Shown piece after piece: positions 1-5,810 of a DNA stretch of 7,136 bases (position 1 is its first letter; every line of letters starts with the position of its first letter). The notes under the pieces are model-generated. The model was given only the letters and a program-made list of their open reading frames with translations. It was not told the origin of the DNA and made no database searches. The translations under genes and the position numbers were made by a program. Location of the stretch: positions 1 to 7,136 of the forward strand of contig CANTGP010000152.1 in the NCBI GenBank assembly GCA_947653315.1, written 5' to 3'. The stretch is from an uncultured Lachnospiraceae bacterium. GTDB lineage: Bacteria > Bacillota > Clostridia > Lachnospirales > Lachnospiraceae.

Positions 1-2
1 CC

Positions 3-131
3 CAAATATGCCGGGACCACATGAAACTGACCGTAACGAATGTCTGCAGCAGTTCCCCGGAAAAACCAAAACCGGAAGTCAGGCAGGAAATCTCCGCAAA
101 ACTCTACCGGATATTCAAAAAATACGGATAA
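3..131 (+). CDS. C-terminal part of an unrecognised small protein (start lies left of the window)
   Basis: A reading frame is open from the left edge and ends at TAA 129-131. Its 42 residues finish with a basic, helix-like tail (ISAKLYRIFKKYG). An internal ATG at 21-23 has no ribosome binding site in front of it, so the true start is probably upstream of the window. It runs in the same direction as the serine recombinase and stops 89 nt before that gene's start, which suggests it belongs to the same mobile element, possibly as an accessory protein or the tail of another recombinase. I do not recognise the family, and a chance open frame is possible at this length. Confidence 0.4.
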   Translation, partial: QICRDHMKLTVTNVCSSSPEKPKPEVRQEISAKLYRIFKKYG

Positions 132-141
132 CCCCGTAAAA

Positions 142-174
142 CCGTCCGGCAGACGGCATGTTCCCCGTCCGGGG
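142..174. repeat. Two small adjacent G+C-rich hairpins ahead of the recombinase gene
   Basis: CCGTC (142-146) pairs with GACGG (152-156), and CCCC (163-166) pairs with GGGG (171-174). They lie between the end of the small upstream frame and the recombinase ribosome binding site. No U-tract follows, so a standard terminator is unlikely. They could be mRNA structure or chance in G+C-rich spacer sequence. Confidence 0.25.
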
Positions 175-210
175 CGGTAAATGTTTCCAAACGGCCGGTA
201 GACTGATTTC

Positions 211-216
211 AGGAGG
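211..216 (+). promoter_or_regulatory. Ribosome binding site that fixes the recombinase start
   Basis: AGGAGG lies 4 nt before ATG 221 and 10 nt before the in-frame ATG 227. An upstream in-frame ATG at 158 has no such site and would add 21 residues ahead of the conserved catalytic motif, so initiation is placed at 221 (or 227). Confidence 0.8.
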
Positions 217-220
217 AAGG

Positions 221-1747
221 ATGCAAATGTATGACGCATTGTATGCAAGACAATCCATAGAGAAAAAGGACAGCATATCCGTGGAAAGCCAACTGGAATA
301 CTGCAGGTACGAAACACACGGGAAAGCCTGCATCGAATATACGGATAAAGGTTTTTCCGGCAAAGACACCCGCCGCCCCGGCTTTGAGCGTATGATGCAG
401 GATGTCCGGACAGGCAGGATCGGGCGCGTTATCGTCTATAAACTGGACCGGATCAGCCGTTCCATTTTGGATTTCGCGAACATGATGGAAATTTTCCAAA
501 AACACGGGGTAGAGTTTGTTTCCTCCACGGAAAAATTTGACACTTCCACGCCCATCGGCAGGGCCATGTTAAATATCTGCATCGTGTTTGCCCAATTGGA
601 GCGGGAAACCATACAGAAACGGGTAACGGACGCATATTATGCAAGGTGCAGGCACGGCTTTTACATGGGCGGACGGGTTCCCTACGGTTACCGCCTGACA
701 GACACGGTCATTGACAATGTCCGCACTTCCATGTATGAGGAAATTCCTGAGGAAAGCGGGCAGCTAAAGCTGGTTTATGCCATGTATGCGGATACGGACC
801 GTTCGCTGGGGGATATTGTCCGGTACTTAAACGAACACCACATCCGGCATCTGCGCGGCGCGGACTGGAATACCGCCCGTATCAGTGAAATGCTGCGCAA
901 TCCCGTATATGTGGAAGCCGATATTGACGTTTACCGCTTTTTCCAAAGCCAGGGCGCCGTAATCCACAATCCCGCAAGCGACTTTACGGGGTACAATGCC
1001 TGTTACCTTTACAAAGGGAGCGGTAACGGCGTAAGGAAACAGAGCGACCTGTCCGGCAGGGAAATCGTCCTGGCGCCGCATAAAGGGTTTATCCCGTCCG
1101 GGACATGGCTTGCCTGCCGCCAAAGGAGCCTTAACAACAGACAGTCCGCCAAAACCTGTAAACCGAAAAATTCATGGCTTTCAGGCAAAGTAAAATGCGG
1201 CAACTGCGGATATGCGCTTACCGTCCGCAAGGCAAAAACAAAATGGGGGCGCTACTTTGTCTGCAGCCGGTCAGGATGCAACGGAAACTGTAGAGGCGCC
1301 GGCTGTACGGTTTATGCGGATGTCCTGGAATCCTATATGCTTGGCGCCGTCAGGGATAAACTGTCGGAATTTCCGGTCCTGCAGGATACGTTCTGCCCCG
1401 GCGGACCCGGCATGGGGGAAAACAGGGAAACCCTCCGGAAAAAAATCCGCCTGACACAAACAGAGGAAGAAATCAAAGAACTTCTTTCCAAAATATCCGG
1501 CGCCGGAGACGTCCTGATGAAATACATAGACGAAAAGATTTCAAAACTGGATGCGGAACGGAATGCCCTGTTGGAAGAAATCCGTATGGAAACGCCCCCG
1601 GATGCGGCGGATAAAAAAAAGCAGGTCACCAACCATGCCAAATTATGGGAAGCCCTTCCGTTGGAAGAAAAACAGGCGGTGGCCGATATCCTGATCCGGG
1701 TCATAAGGATTGCGGACGGCAGAATGGAAATCATATGGCGTATATAA
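221..1747 (+). CDS. Large serine recombinase (site-specific integrase of a mobile element)
   Basis: The 508-residue product is a large serine recombinase, the enzyme class that integrates and excises phages and conjugative or mobilizable transposons through a covalent 5'-phosphoserine intermediate. The N-terminal resolvase domain has Y8-x-R10-x-S12, with S12 the expected nucleophile. It also has DKGFSG (42-47) and the active-site arginine motif KLDRISR (74-80), followed by the QLERE helix (125-129). A recombinase domain begins near GGRVPYGYRL (150-159). A zinc-ribbon segment follows, with cysteines at 326, 329, 348, 353, 357 and 362. The C-terminal part (about 400-455) is rich in Leu, Glu and Lys and looks like the coiled coil used for synapsis control. 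All key residues are present, so it should be active. Its position beside unrelated convergent genes marks the probable edge of the element. No promoter was recognised. Confidence 0.95.
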   Translation: MQMYDALYARQSIEKKDSISVESQLEYCRYETHGKACIEYTDKGFSGKDTRRPGFERMMQDVRTGRIGRVIVYKLDRISRSILDFANMMEIFQKHGVEFVSSTEKFDTSTPIGRAMLNICIVFAQLERETIQKRVTDAYYARCRHGFYMGGRVPYGYRLTDTVIDNVRTSMYEEIPEESGQLKLVYAMYADTDRSLGDIVRYLNEHHIRHLRGADWNTARISEMLRNPVYVEADIDVYRFFQSQGAVIHNPASDFTGYNACYLYKGSGNGVRKQSDLSGREIVLAPHKGFIPSGTWLACRQRSLNNRQSAKTCKPKNSWLSGKVKCGNCGYALTVRKAKTKWGRYFVCSRSGCNGNCRGAGCTVYADVLESYMLGAVRDKLSEFPVLQDTFCPGGPGMGENRETLRKKIRLTQTEEEIKELLSKISGAGDVLMKYIDEKISKLDAERNALLEEIRMETPPDAADKKKQVTNHAKLWEALPLEEKQAVADILIRVIRIADGRMEIIWRI

Positions 1748-1776
1748 ACAAAACGGTTGCATTGGCATACGGACAC

Positions 1777-1804
1777 CGGGCAGGGAGAAAATTTTCCCTG
1801 CCCG
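1777..1804. terminator. Perfect 10-bp hairpin between recombinase and C-S lyase genes, lacking a U-tract
   Basis: CGGGCAGGGA (1777-1786) pairs perfectly with TCCCTGCCCG (1795-1804), and G-U and A-U pairs can extend into the loop. It lies 10 nt past the lyase stop (minus strand) and 29 nt past the recombinase stop, so it could end both convergent transcripts. The GGGCAGG/CCTGCCC stem is also that of the degV terminator (5898-5932), which has a seven-U tract. Here neither strand has a T-run after the stem, so it is either an atypical terminator or one that lost its U-tract. Confidence 0.6.
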
Positions 1805-1814
1805 CCGGCATCTG

Positions 1815-2999
1815 TCACATTCCGCTCACAAGTTCCCCATATGCGTCCGCCATCCGCCGGTATGCCTGTTCCAGCAGTTTCCGCGGACTGGCAATGTTCA
1901 CACGGATGTATCCGCGCCCTGCCTCCCCGAATACGCTTCCCATATATACACTGACCTGCGCCTTTTCCAAAAACCATGTTTCCAATTCTTCTTCCGTACA
2001 TCCTAATCCGGAACAATCCATCCACAGCAGATAAGTTCCCTCCCGCGGGTATATATGGAATTTCGGCATATATGCAGCGAAAAAGCTGCGCGTATAAGCA
2101 TCGTTTCCGTTAATATAGGCAAGCATCTCCCTGTACCAGCCGTCGCATTCCGTATAGGCCTTCTCCGCCGCTTTCACGGCAAAAACCGTCGGGTTATGCA
2201 TTCCGGTACGGTCGATGGTATTTTCCATTCTTTTCCGCATCCCGTCATCCGGAATGACCAGATAAGATAAAATGACTCCCGGAATGTTAAAGGTTTTGGT
2301 AGGGGAAAACGCCATAACCAAAAGCTGCCGGATTTCTTCCCTAAGGGAAAGCGTGGAAACAAAATCCGCCCCCTGCGCGGTAATATCCCCATGGATTTCG
2401 TCCGCGTACAAAACTAAACGGTGCTTTAAGCAGAATTCGCCAACCTGCTCCAGTTCCCTTTTTGTCCATACACGTCCCACCGGATTATGCGGACTGCACA
2501 AAAGGAACATTTTGGTATCCGGGGTAACCGCTTTTTCCAATTGTTCCAAATCCATCCGGTATTTTCCGTTTTCCGCTGCCAGCCTGCTTTCGATTACCTT
2601 CCTGCCGTTTTTCACAATGGCATCGTATAACGGTGCGTATGCAGGGGTTTGAATAATGATACCCTCCCCCGGCTTGGTAAAGGTTTCCACACACAGGCGG
2701 GCGGAAATGTTAATCCTCGGACAGAACAGGATTTCTTTCTTGTTTATATTGACGGCATGTTTCCTTTCCATCCAGGATATAAAACTTCCGTAAAACGCTT
2801 CGCTTACATCCGTGTAGCCAAAGATGCCATGGTCCAGACATTCCCGAAAGCCGTCTATGATTGGCTGCGGCGCGCGGAAATCCATATCCGCAACGCCAAG
2901 GTGGATGAGTCGGCGGTTTCCGTATTTTTTATCCATGGTATCCCATCTTCCGCAGTTCGTGTTTCTCCTGTCCACAATCGTATCAAAATCATAGGCCAT
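1815..2999 (-). CDS. MalY/PatB-family PLP-dependent C-S lyase (cystathionine beta-lyase-like aminotransferase)
   Basis: This is a 394-residue fold-type I PLP enzyme of the MalY/PatB group, cytosolic, close to the usual family length. Members cleave the C-S bond of cystathionine or cysteine conjugates to a thiol, pyruvate and ammonia. Visible hallmarks are the N-terminal LGVADMDF (34-41), the stacking Tyr in TPAYAPL (Y121), SPHNPVGR (169-176, N172), ADEIHGD (199-205, with D200 for the pyridine nitrogen), the Schiff-base lysine K235 in SPTKTFN, and R366 for the substrate carboxylate. One oddity is FCPRINIS (92-99), where I expect a TPGVVPAL-like sequence. A GGAG site lies 9 nt before the ATG. 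The gene follows nhaC by 59 nt on the same strand with no terminator between, so they are probably co-transcribed. A plain aminotransferase activity cannot be excluded. Confidence 0.92.
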   Translation of the reverse strand: MAYDFDTIVDRRNTNCGRWDTMDKKYGNRRLIHLGVADMDFRAPQPIIDGFRECLDHGIFGYTDVSEAFYGSFISWMERKHAVNINKKEILFCPRINISARLCVETFTKPGEGIIIQTPAYAPLYDAIVKNGRKVIESRLAAENGKYRMDLEQLEKAVTPDTKMFLLCSPHNPVGRVWTKRELEQVGEFCLKHRLVLYADEIHGDITAQGADFVSTLSLREEIRQLLVMAFSPTKTFNIPGVILSYLVIPDDGMRKRMENTIDRTGMHNPTVFAVKAAEKAYTECDGWYREMLAYINGNDAYTRSFFAAYMPKFHIYPREGTYLLWMDCSGLGCTEEELETWFLEKAQVSVYMGSVFGEAGRGYIRVNIASPRKLLEQAYRRMADAYGELVSGM

Positions 3000-3059
3000 C
3001 TTCTGCTTCTCCTTTCTTTTGCTCCGCCATCCTTTTCCTATTTTGGAAACATGCCTTCC

Positions 3060-4520
3060 TTACCCGGCAGTCTGCCCGTCCGCTTCCACGTCAATGCCTT
3101 CCTCCCGGTTCAGGGCGACATATTCCCCGTAATTTTCACTCCCTTTTTCTATTTTCATGATACCGATTCCGGTAGCCGCCCAAATCAGGGCAAAAATAAT
3201 CCCCGTATAGTTCAAACACGCCCAAGGCAGATACGAAAGCGTCGGTACTCCCAGTGTGGTCGCCATATATACCCCGGCGGCGGTCCATGGCGTAATCGGT
3301 TCAATGACCGTGGCAGCATCCTCCAGTGTCCGGGAAAGGTTCCGCGGCTCCAGCCCGCGTTTTATGTAGGTGCTGTGGAACATTTCTCCCGGTATCAGGA
3401 TGGACAACTGACCGTTTGACGTCACAAATACTGCGGTAATGCAGGAAACCACCGTGGAAAAAACCAGCCCGAACGTGCTTTTTACCGATTTCATGATCCG
3501 GTCCAGTACAATGTCAAGGGAACCCGTAACTGCCAGTGTCCCCGCAAATCCGTATGCACAAAATGCAATCAGCACCGTGCTTAACATGGATAACATTCCG
3601 CCGCGCTGAAGCAGCGTCGGAATATCGGGAATCAGGTTTGCCGCATCAAAACCTTCAGTACGGATCATGTCCAGCCGGAACCCGCCGACATTAAAACAAT
3701 CCGTTAACCGGAATCCCTGGAAAACCACACCGTTAAACATTGCCACCGTACTGGAAACCAGCATGACGGGAATCGTTGGTTTCTTGCGGACGGAACCGTA
3801 TAACACAATGATAATCGGAAGGAGTACCAATGGGTTAAACGAGAAAATCTGCTGCAGGGTATCCAAAATTGCCGTTACTTTTTCCGGAGTGGATCCGGAT
3901 AACCCGTCCAGGTTCATTCCCACTGCGGTATATACGATGCAGCAAATCACGAATCCCGGACCCGTCGTCCAAAACATATGTCCAATATGGTCATACAATT
4001 TGGATCCCGCCGCAATCGGCGCCAAATTCGTGGTATCGGAAAGCGGCGACATTTTATCCCCAAAATATGCACCCGACACAACGGCGCCTGCCACAACCGG
4101 AAGCGGCGCACCAAGACCGGAAGCAATACCCATTAAGGCAACGCCGATTGTTCCCGCAGACCCCCATGAGGTACCGGTACAGACGGATACGATTGCCGTC
4201 ACCAAAAATGCAGTCACCACCAAAAAGGACGGATTGATGATTTTTAACCCGTAATATACCATCATGGGAATGGTACCGCCAATCATCCATGTACCGATGA
4301 GAAAGCCCACGATGATTAATATAAAAATGGCAGGCATGGTTTTCGACAGTTTTTCCACAATGGAATCCATGATTTCATCCCACGTGTATCCGAGATATAC
4401 GGCTATGACCGCCGCCACCGCTGCGGAAACCAACATCAGGACTTCCGCGCTTAACCCCAAAACCGCATAGCCGATTCCCAAAAGCAGAATCATTGCAGCG
4501 ATTGGCAGTACGGCAAGCAA
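3060..4520 (-). CDS. nhaC: NhaC-family Na+/H+ antiporter-type membrane exchanger (5' end out of frame with its apparent start)
   Basis: The product is a polytopic inner-membrane protein of the NhaC family. From TTG 4520 it has 486 residues, with many hydrophobic segments. Family motifs are TGTSWGSAGT (115-124), SGAYFGDKMSPLSDTTNLA (149-167) and EDAATVIEPITPWTA (400-414). The hydrophilic C-terminus ends in an acidic tail. Family members exchange Na+ for H+, and several Firmicutes members have been proposed to carry amino acids or carboxylates, so the substrate is open. The start is problematic. The coding frame runs back to a stop at 4650-4652 with no ATG or GTG, and TTG 4520 has no good ribosome binding site. 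A strong site and ATG (4574-4576) are present but one base out of frame. The residues encoded in frame upstream of 4520 (…TGKKPTTF) look like a natural NhaC N-terminus. It is the first gene of a probable two-gene operon. Confidence 0.9.
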   Translation of the reverse strand: MLAVLPIAAMILLLGIGYAVLGLSAEVLMLVSAAVAAVIAVYLGYTWDEIMDSIVEKLSKTMPAIFILIIVGFLIGTWMIGGTIPMMVYYGLKIINPSFLVVTAFLVTAIVSVCTGTSWGSAGTIGVALMGIASGLGAPLPVVAGAVVSGAYFGDKMSPLSDTTNLAPIAAGSKLYDHIGHMFWTTGPGFVICCIVYTAVGMNLDGLSGSTPEKVTAILDTLQQIFSFNPLVLLPIIIVLYGSVRKKPTIPVMLVSSTVAMFNGVVFQGFRLTDCFNVGGFRLDMIRTEGFDAANLIPDIPTLLQRGGMLSMLSTVLIAFCAYGFAGTLAVTGSLDIVLDRIMKSVKSTFGLVFSTVVSCITAVFVTSNGQLSILIPGEMFHSTYIKRGLEPRNLSRTLEDAATVIEPITPWTAAGVYMATTLGVPTLSYLPWACLNYTGIIFALIWAATGIGIMKIEKGSENYGEYVALNREEGIDVEADGQTAG

Positions 4521-4576
4521 AAATGTGGTTGGTTTTTTTCCCGTATGATTCGATGTATCTTTTTGTTCTTTTCCAT
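4490..4576 (-). CDS. 28-codon frame using the nhaC ribosome binding site; leader peptide or the 5' end of a frameshifted nhaC
   Basis: ATG 4574-4576 sits 7 nt after AGGAGG and opens a 28-residue frame beginning MEKNKKIHRIIREKN. It ends at TGA 4490-4492. The stop overlaps an in-frame nhaC ATG (4491-4493) as ATGA, so reinitiation is possible, though it would cost half of the first membrane segment. Codons 13-15 are GAA AAA AAC, which form the heptamer A AAA AAC. A -1 slip there would continue as PTTFLLAVLP, directly into the antiporter. One extra A in the 7-A run (4533-4539) or in the GAAAAG near the start would also join the frames. The peptide is probably not a gene in its own right. Confidence 0.4.
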   Translation of the reverse strand: MEKNKKIHRIIREKNQPHFCLPYCQSLQ

Positions 4577-4583
4577 AAACTTT

Positions 4584-4589
4584 CCTCCT
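4584..4589 (-). promoter_or_regulatory. Strong ribosome binding site for the nhaC transcript
   Basis: AGGAGG with a 7-nt spacer precedes ATG 4574-4576. It is the best-placed initiation signal in the nhaC leader, yet it feeds the frame one base off the antiporter frame. That mismatch is why the nhaC start is uncertain. Confidence 0.75.
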
Positions 4590-4637
4590 GTTTCCATGTA
4601 AGAGTATGTTTTGCCCAATGGCAGTTGCAGTGCTGCA

Positions 4638-4681
4638 GTGTTTTTCACTTTACAAAACACGTTTTTTGGTAAGATTTTACC
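4638..4681 (-). promoter_or_regulatory. Stem-loops in the nhaC leader
   Basis: If transcription starts just downstream of the proposed -10, the nhaC leader is about 150 nt. In it GGTAA (4681-4677) pairs with TTACC (4672-4668), and GTGTTTT (4660-4654) pairs with AAAACAC (4644-4638). An 11-bp odd palindrome TTTACGGTAAA (4686-4676) overlaps the first. I see no match to the S-box, T-box or other riboswitch signatures I know. These could be mRNA structure, a downstream operator or chance. Confidence 0.3.
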
Positions 4682-4732
4682 GTAAAGCCTCTCCTCTCCT
4701 TCACATTATTTTTTTTCACTTACTGTATTTTC

Positions 4733-4761
4733 ATAATATAACTAAAATATATTTTAGTAAA
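4733..4761 (-). promoter_or_regulatory. Candidate sigma-A promoter of nhaC and the C-S lyase gene
   Basis: On the minus strand, TTTACT (4761-4756) and TATTAT (4738-4733) are separated by 17 nt. They match the -35 consensus at 4 of 6 bases and the -10 at 5 of 6. The spacer contains an 18-bp perfect palindrome, which argues for control at this promoter. The region is very AT-rich, so other pairings are possible. Confidence 0.5.
4741..4758. promoter_or_regulatory. 18-bp perfect palindrome, candidate operator
   Basis: ACTAAAATATATTTTAGT is identical on both strands. It overlaps the proposed nhaC -35 by three bases and fills most of the -35/-10 spacer, where a bound dimer would block RNA polymerase. 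The neighbouring YheO-type regulator is the obvious candidate to bind it, but binding is inferred. AT-rich sequence raises the chance of short palindromes, although 18 perfect bases is long. Confidence 0.5.
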
Positions 4762-4765
4762 TAAA

Positions 4766-4799
4766 ATTTTGTTTTCTATTTTCCACGAAAAAACAAAAT
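4766..4799. repeat. Inverted repeat with 10-bp arms between the two divergent promoters
   Basis: ATTTTGTTTT (4766-4775) is the exact reverse complement of AAAACAAAAT (4790-4799), with 14 nt between. It lies between the 18-bp palindrome and the regulator's candidate promoter, so it may be a second binding site or an activator site. The low sequence complexity makes chance a real alternative. Confidence 0.35.
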
Positions 4800-4813
4800 A
4801 ATATTTATCCAAC

Positions 4814-4842
4814 TTGCACAATATAAAATTTACCAATATAAT
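4814..4842 (+). promoter_or_regulatory. Candidate sigma-A promoter of the YheO-type regulator gene
   Basis: TTGCAC (4814-4819) and a perfect TATAAT (4837-4842) are 17 nt apart. The -35 is only a partial match (TTG). Transcription would begin near 4849 and give a leader of about 40 nt. Confidence 0.55.
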
Positions 4843-4873
4843 GATACTATTCATAAAGACAATAATTTCTGAC

Positions 4874-4879
4874 GGGGAG
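4874..4879 (+). promoter_or_regulatory. Ribosome binding site that fixes the regulator start
   Basis: GGGGAG lies 8 nt before ATG 4888. The in-frame GTG at 4879 overlaps this site and cannot be served by it, so ATG 4888 is preferred. Confidence 0.65.
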
Positions 4880-4887
4880 TGAATAGA

Positions 4888-5571
4888 ATGACAAATGACA
4901 AACCATATCTGATACTGACTGCCACTGACCGGGCAATTTTAGAATCTTATGCGGCAATGGTGCCGAATTTAGGGGAATATCTTGGGGACGGGTATGAAAT
5001 TATCCTTCACAGCCTGGAGAATTTACAGCATTCCGTTATCAAAAATGTAAACGGACACTATTCCGGCAGGGCAAACGGAGCCCCCATTACGGATCTTGCG
5101 CTTTCCATGCTGTCAAAAATGGAACAGGATAAAAGCCATTCCAATATCTGCTACATGAACCGTTCAAAATGCGGTGTCCCCTTACGTTCCTCCACGATAC
5201 CGATTTTCGGGGAAAACAAGCGGATTATCGGTCTGCTCTGCATTAATTTCTATACGGACCTTCCATTTTCTTCCGTTTTGAAAAAGTTTTCCTTTGATTC
5301 CCCCGTGGCAGCGCCGTTCTCCCCGGAAATCAGGGAAAACTTTGCGGAAAGTACCGATGATCTCATTGAAACGGCACTTGCCGAGATAAAAAGCGCGGTA
5401 CTCAATGATTTATCCGTTTCTTCCCAAAACAAAAATAAGGAGATCATCCTTGCGCTTTACCACAGGGGAATTTTCAACATTAAGGACTCCGTCCTCAAAG
5501 TCGCCACCCTCCTTGGAATCTCCAAAAATACGGTATATATGCATATCCGCAACTTAAAATCAGGGGAATAA
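4888..5571 (+). CDS. YheO/DauR-type transcriptional regulator (PAS-like domain plus C-terminal HTH)
   Basis: This 227-residue protein has the two-part layout of the YheO family. The N-terminal PAS-like ligand domain (about 14-122) shows VNGHYSGR (54-61), GAPITDLAL (64-72), PLRSSTIPIF (98-107) and GLLCINF (115-121). The C-terminal helix-turn-helix (about 180-224) includes RGIFNIKDSVLKVATLLGIS (193-212), followed by the recognition helix KNTVYMHIRNL (213-223). Family members are cytosolic DNA-binding regulators. DauR of Pseudomonas aeruginosa, for example, controls D-arginine catabolism, but the ligand here is unknown. The gene is divergent from the nhaC operon across about 310 nt of AT-rich sequence with a palindrome at the nhaC promoter, which suggests it controls that operon. 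No clear terminator follows. Confidence 0.93.
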   Translation: MTNDKPYLILTATDRAILESYAAMVPNLGEYLGDGYEIILHSLENLQHSVIKNVNGHYSGRANGAPITDLALSMLSKMEQDKSHSNICYMNRSKCGVPLRSSTIPIFGENKRIIGLLCINFYTDLPFSSVLKKFSFDSPVAAPFSPEIRENFAESTDDLIETALAEIKSAVLNDLSVSSQNKNKEIILALYHRGIFNIKDSVLKVATLLGISKNTVYMHIRNLKSGE

Positions 5572-5660
5572 TGCGCCATTTCATACCGGTGCGCAAAACG
5601 GCAGGATACTTCCATCTTCCCGTTTCGGTGAAGGGCTGCGCATTGTGCAGGATCAATTAG
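5571..5660 (+). CDS. Possible 29-codon ORF overlapping the regulator stop (TAATG)
   Basis: ATG 5571-5573 overlaps the regulator's TAA, with AGGGGA 3 nt before it, and the frame closes at TAG 5658-5660. The peptide starts MRHFIPVRKTAGYFHLPV. Translational coupling is possible, but the same bases include what may be a degenerate copy of the structured repeat that follows, so it could be a chance frame in repeat DNA. I recognise no function. Confidence 0.2.
   Translation: MRHFIPVRKTAGYFHLPVSVKGCALCRIN
5590..5642. repeat. Possible decayed third copy of the structured repeat
   Basis: This stretch shares ACTTCCAT (5608-5615) and the closing GGGCTGCGCA (5633-5642) with the second full copy (ACTTCCAT 5874-5881, GGGCTGTGCA 5887-5896). 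It can form outer TGCGC/GCGCA and inner AAACGG (5596-5601)/CCGTTT (5620-5625) pairs. The first hairpin of the full copies is missing. Homology is suggestive only. Confidence 0.25.
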
Positions 5661-5725
5661 ACTCCAAGAATTTCTACGCCTTCAATCCCGAATTCGACAG
5701 ATGCAAAGATTAGACAATCGGTAAG

Positions 5726-5810
5726 AATCGAGTAGGGAAGACATCTTCCCTACTCGCCGCGCGCCCCGTGTGCCGCCTTGGCGGCATACTTCTCTGCACG
5801 GGGCTGTGCA
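5726..5810. repeat. Structured intergenic element, copy 1 (three-helix fold)
   Basis: This 85-nt unit begins AATCGAG and ends GGGGCTGTGCA. Helix 1 is CGAGTAGGGAAG (5729-5740) with CTTCCCTACTCG (5745-5756). Helix 2 is CCCCGTG (5764-5770) with CACGGGG (5797-5803), and it extends outward through GCGCG (5759-5763) paired with CTGTGC (5804-5809) with one bulged base. Helix 3, inside helix 2, is TGCCGCC (5771-5777) with GGCGGCA (5780-5786), next to a conserved ACTTC. The coding strand is uncertain. It could be a structured RNA, a palindromic dispersed repeat or a small non-autonomous mobile element. Confidence 0.8.

Noticed and set aside
142..174. Terminator of the small upstream frame
   Set aside because: The two hairpins are not followed by a T-run.
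1333..2025. 230-codon minus-strand frame across the recombinase and lyase ends
   Set aside because: It overlaps the recombinase C-terminus in antisense and the lyase gene in another frame, and shows no recognisable domain.
2649..3419. 256-codon plus-strand frame opposite the lyase and nhaC genes
   Set aside because: It lies antisense to two clear genes, has no family features, and its composition fits the antisense of coding sequence.
4577..4732. Riboswitch or T-box in the nhaC leader
   Set aside because: I could not find the conserved cores of the S-box, T-box or lysine riboswitch. Only short local stems are visible.
4879..4887. GTG 4879 as the regulator start
   Set aside because: It overlaps the GGGGAG ribosome binding site that serves ATG 4888.
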